DNA from: Frankiales bacterium
GTDB lineage: Bacteria; Actinomycetota; Actinomycetes; Mycobacteriales; SCTD01
Direction of reading: 5' to 3'
Length of the DNA: 5,074 bases
Assembly: GCA_004299215.1 (NCBI GenBank)
Contig: SCTD01000600.1
Span: forward strand, 1 to 5,074
The position numbers and the translations under genes were made by a program. This document shows positions 4,895 through 5,074 of this stretch, one piece after another. Each line of letters begins with the position of its first letter. The stretch's first letter is position 1. Under the pieces are notes generated by a model. The model searched no databases and was not told where the DNA came from. It worked only from the letters and a program-made list of their open reading frames with translations.

Positions 4895-5074
4895 GGGCGT
4901 ACGACCGCTCGGCGGCGACCAGCAGCACGCCGGCCGCGAGGGAGCACACGGCGACGGCGATCATCGCCGGGTCGTAGCCGACGGCGCTGATGACGAGCCC
5001 CGCGGTCACCGGCGCGGCGACCCGGCCGGCGCCGATCGCCAGTGCCTGCCGGCCGGAGACGGATCCGAAGACGC
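4839..5074 (-). CDS. C-terminal end of a probable MFS-type transporter (5' part outside window)
   Basis: A minus-strand frame is open from the window edge to TGA at 4841-4839, giving 77 visible residues. It begins VFGSVSGRQALAIGAGRVAAP and contains two hydrophobic stretches, GRVAAPVTAGLVISAVGY (about 16-33) and PAMIAVAVCSLAAGVLLVAAE (about 35-55), then a short hydrophilic tail. The spacing, the G-R-VAAP pattern and the tail look like the last two helices of a major facilitator superfamily transporter; substrate and subfamily cannot be read. Third positions are almost all G or C up to about base 4897. The last 56 bases run antisense to the end of pstA, where codon preference weakens, so the tail is read through pstA sequence. 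It converges on the pst operon and shows no sign of being part of it. Confidence 0.6.
   Translation of the reverse strand, partial: VFGSVSGRQALAIGAGRVAAPVTAGLVISAVGYDPAMIAVAVCSLAAGVLLVAAERSYALSASPSGRTSARSAAPRG

Overview
The window is a stretch of bacterial chromosome with very high GC content and a strong G/C preference at third codon positions. That, together with TAnnnT-type -10 elements, apparently leaderless starts, GTTCACC-type PHO boxes and a Streptomyces-like PstA, points to an actinobacterium. The genus cannot be fixed from sequence alone.

Layout: (1) bases 1-782 (+) hold the 3' part of an aquaporin-family channel overlapping by 4 bp an ArsC-type arsenate reductase/low-molecular-weight phosphatase. 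This ArsC appears to lack about 30 internal residues, including the second-cysteine motif. (2) Bases 772-975 (-) encode a 67-residue protein that resembles the N-terminal three-helix dimerisation domain of some actinobacterial ArsC proteins. It converges on arsC with an 11-bp overlap. (3) Bases 976-1064 separate this gene from pstB and contain a near-consensus PHO box (two 11-nt units) plus one isolated unit, all oriented toward the small gene. (4) Bases 1065-1841 (-) are pstB. (5) Bases 1842-1953 are a divergent promoter region with a second PHO box reading toward pstS and -10-like elements placed for leaderless starts on both sides. (6) Bases 1954-4894 (+) are a tightly overlapping pstS-pstC-pstA operon. 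(7) Bases 4839-5074 (-) are the C-terminal end of a probable major-facilitator-type transporter converging on pstA.

Together PstS (lipoprotein phosphate receptor), PstC and PstA (permeases) and PstB (ATPase) form a complete high-affinity phosphate ABC importer, with pstB split off and divergently transcribed. No phoU or phoR/phoP is present. Arsenate enters cells through phosphate transporters, so the neighbouring aquaporin-arsC pair makes functional sense. The most unusual element is the small ArsC-N-like gene behind what looks like a phosphate-starvation operator, next to an ArsC that has lost part of its core.
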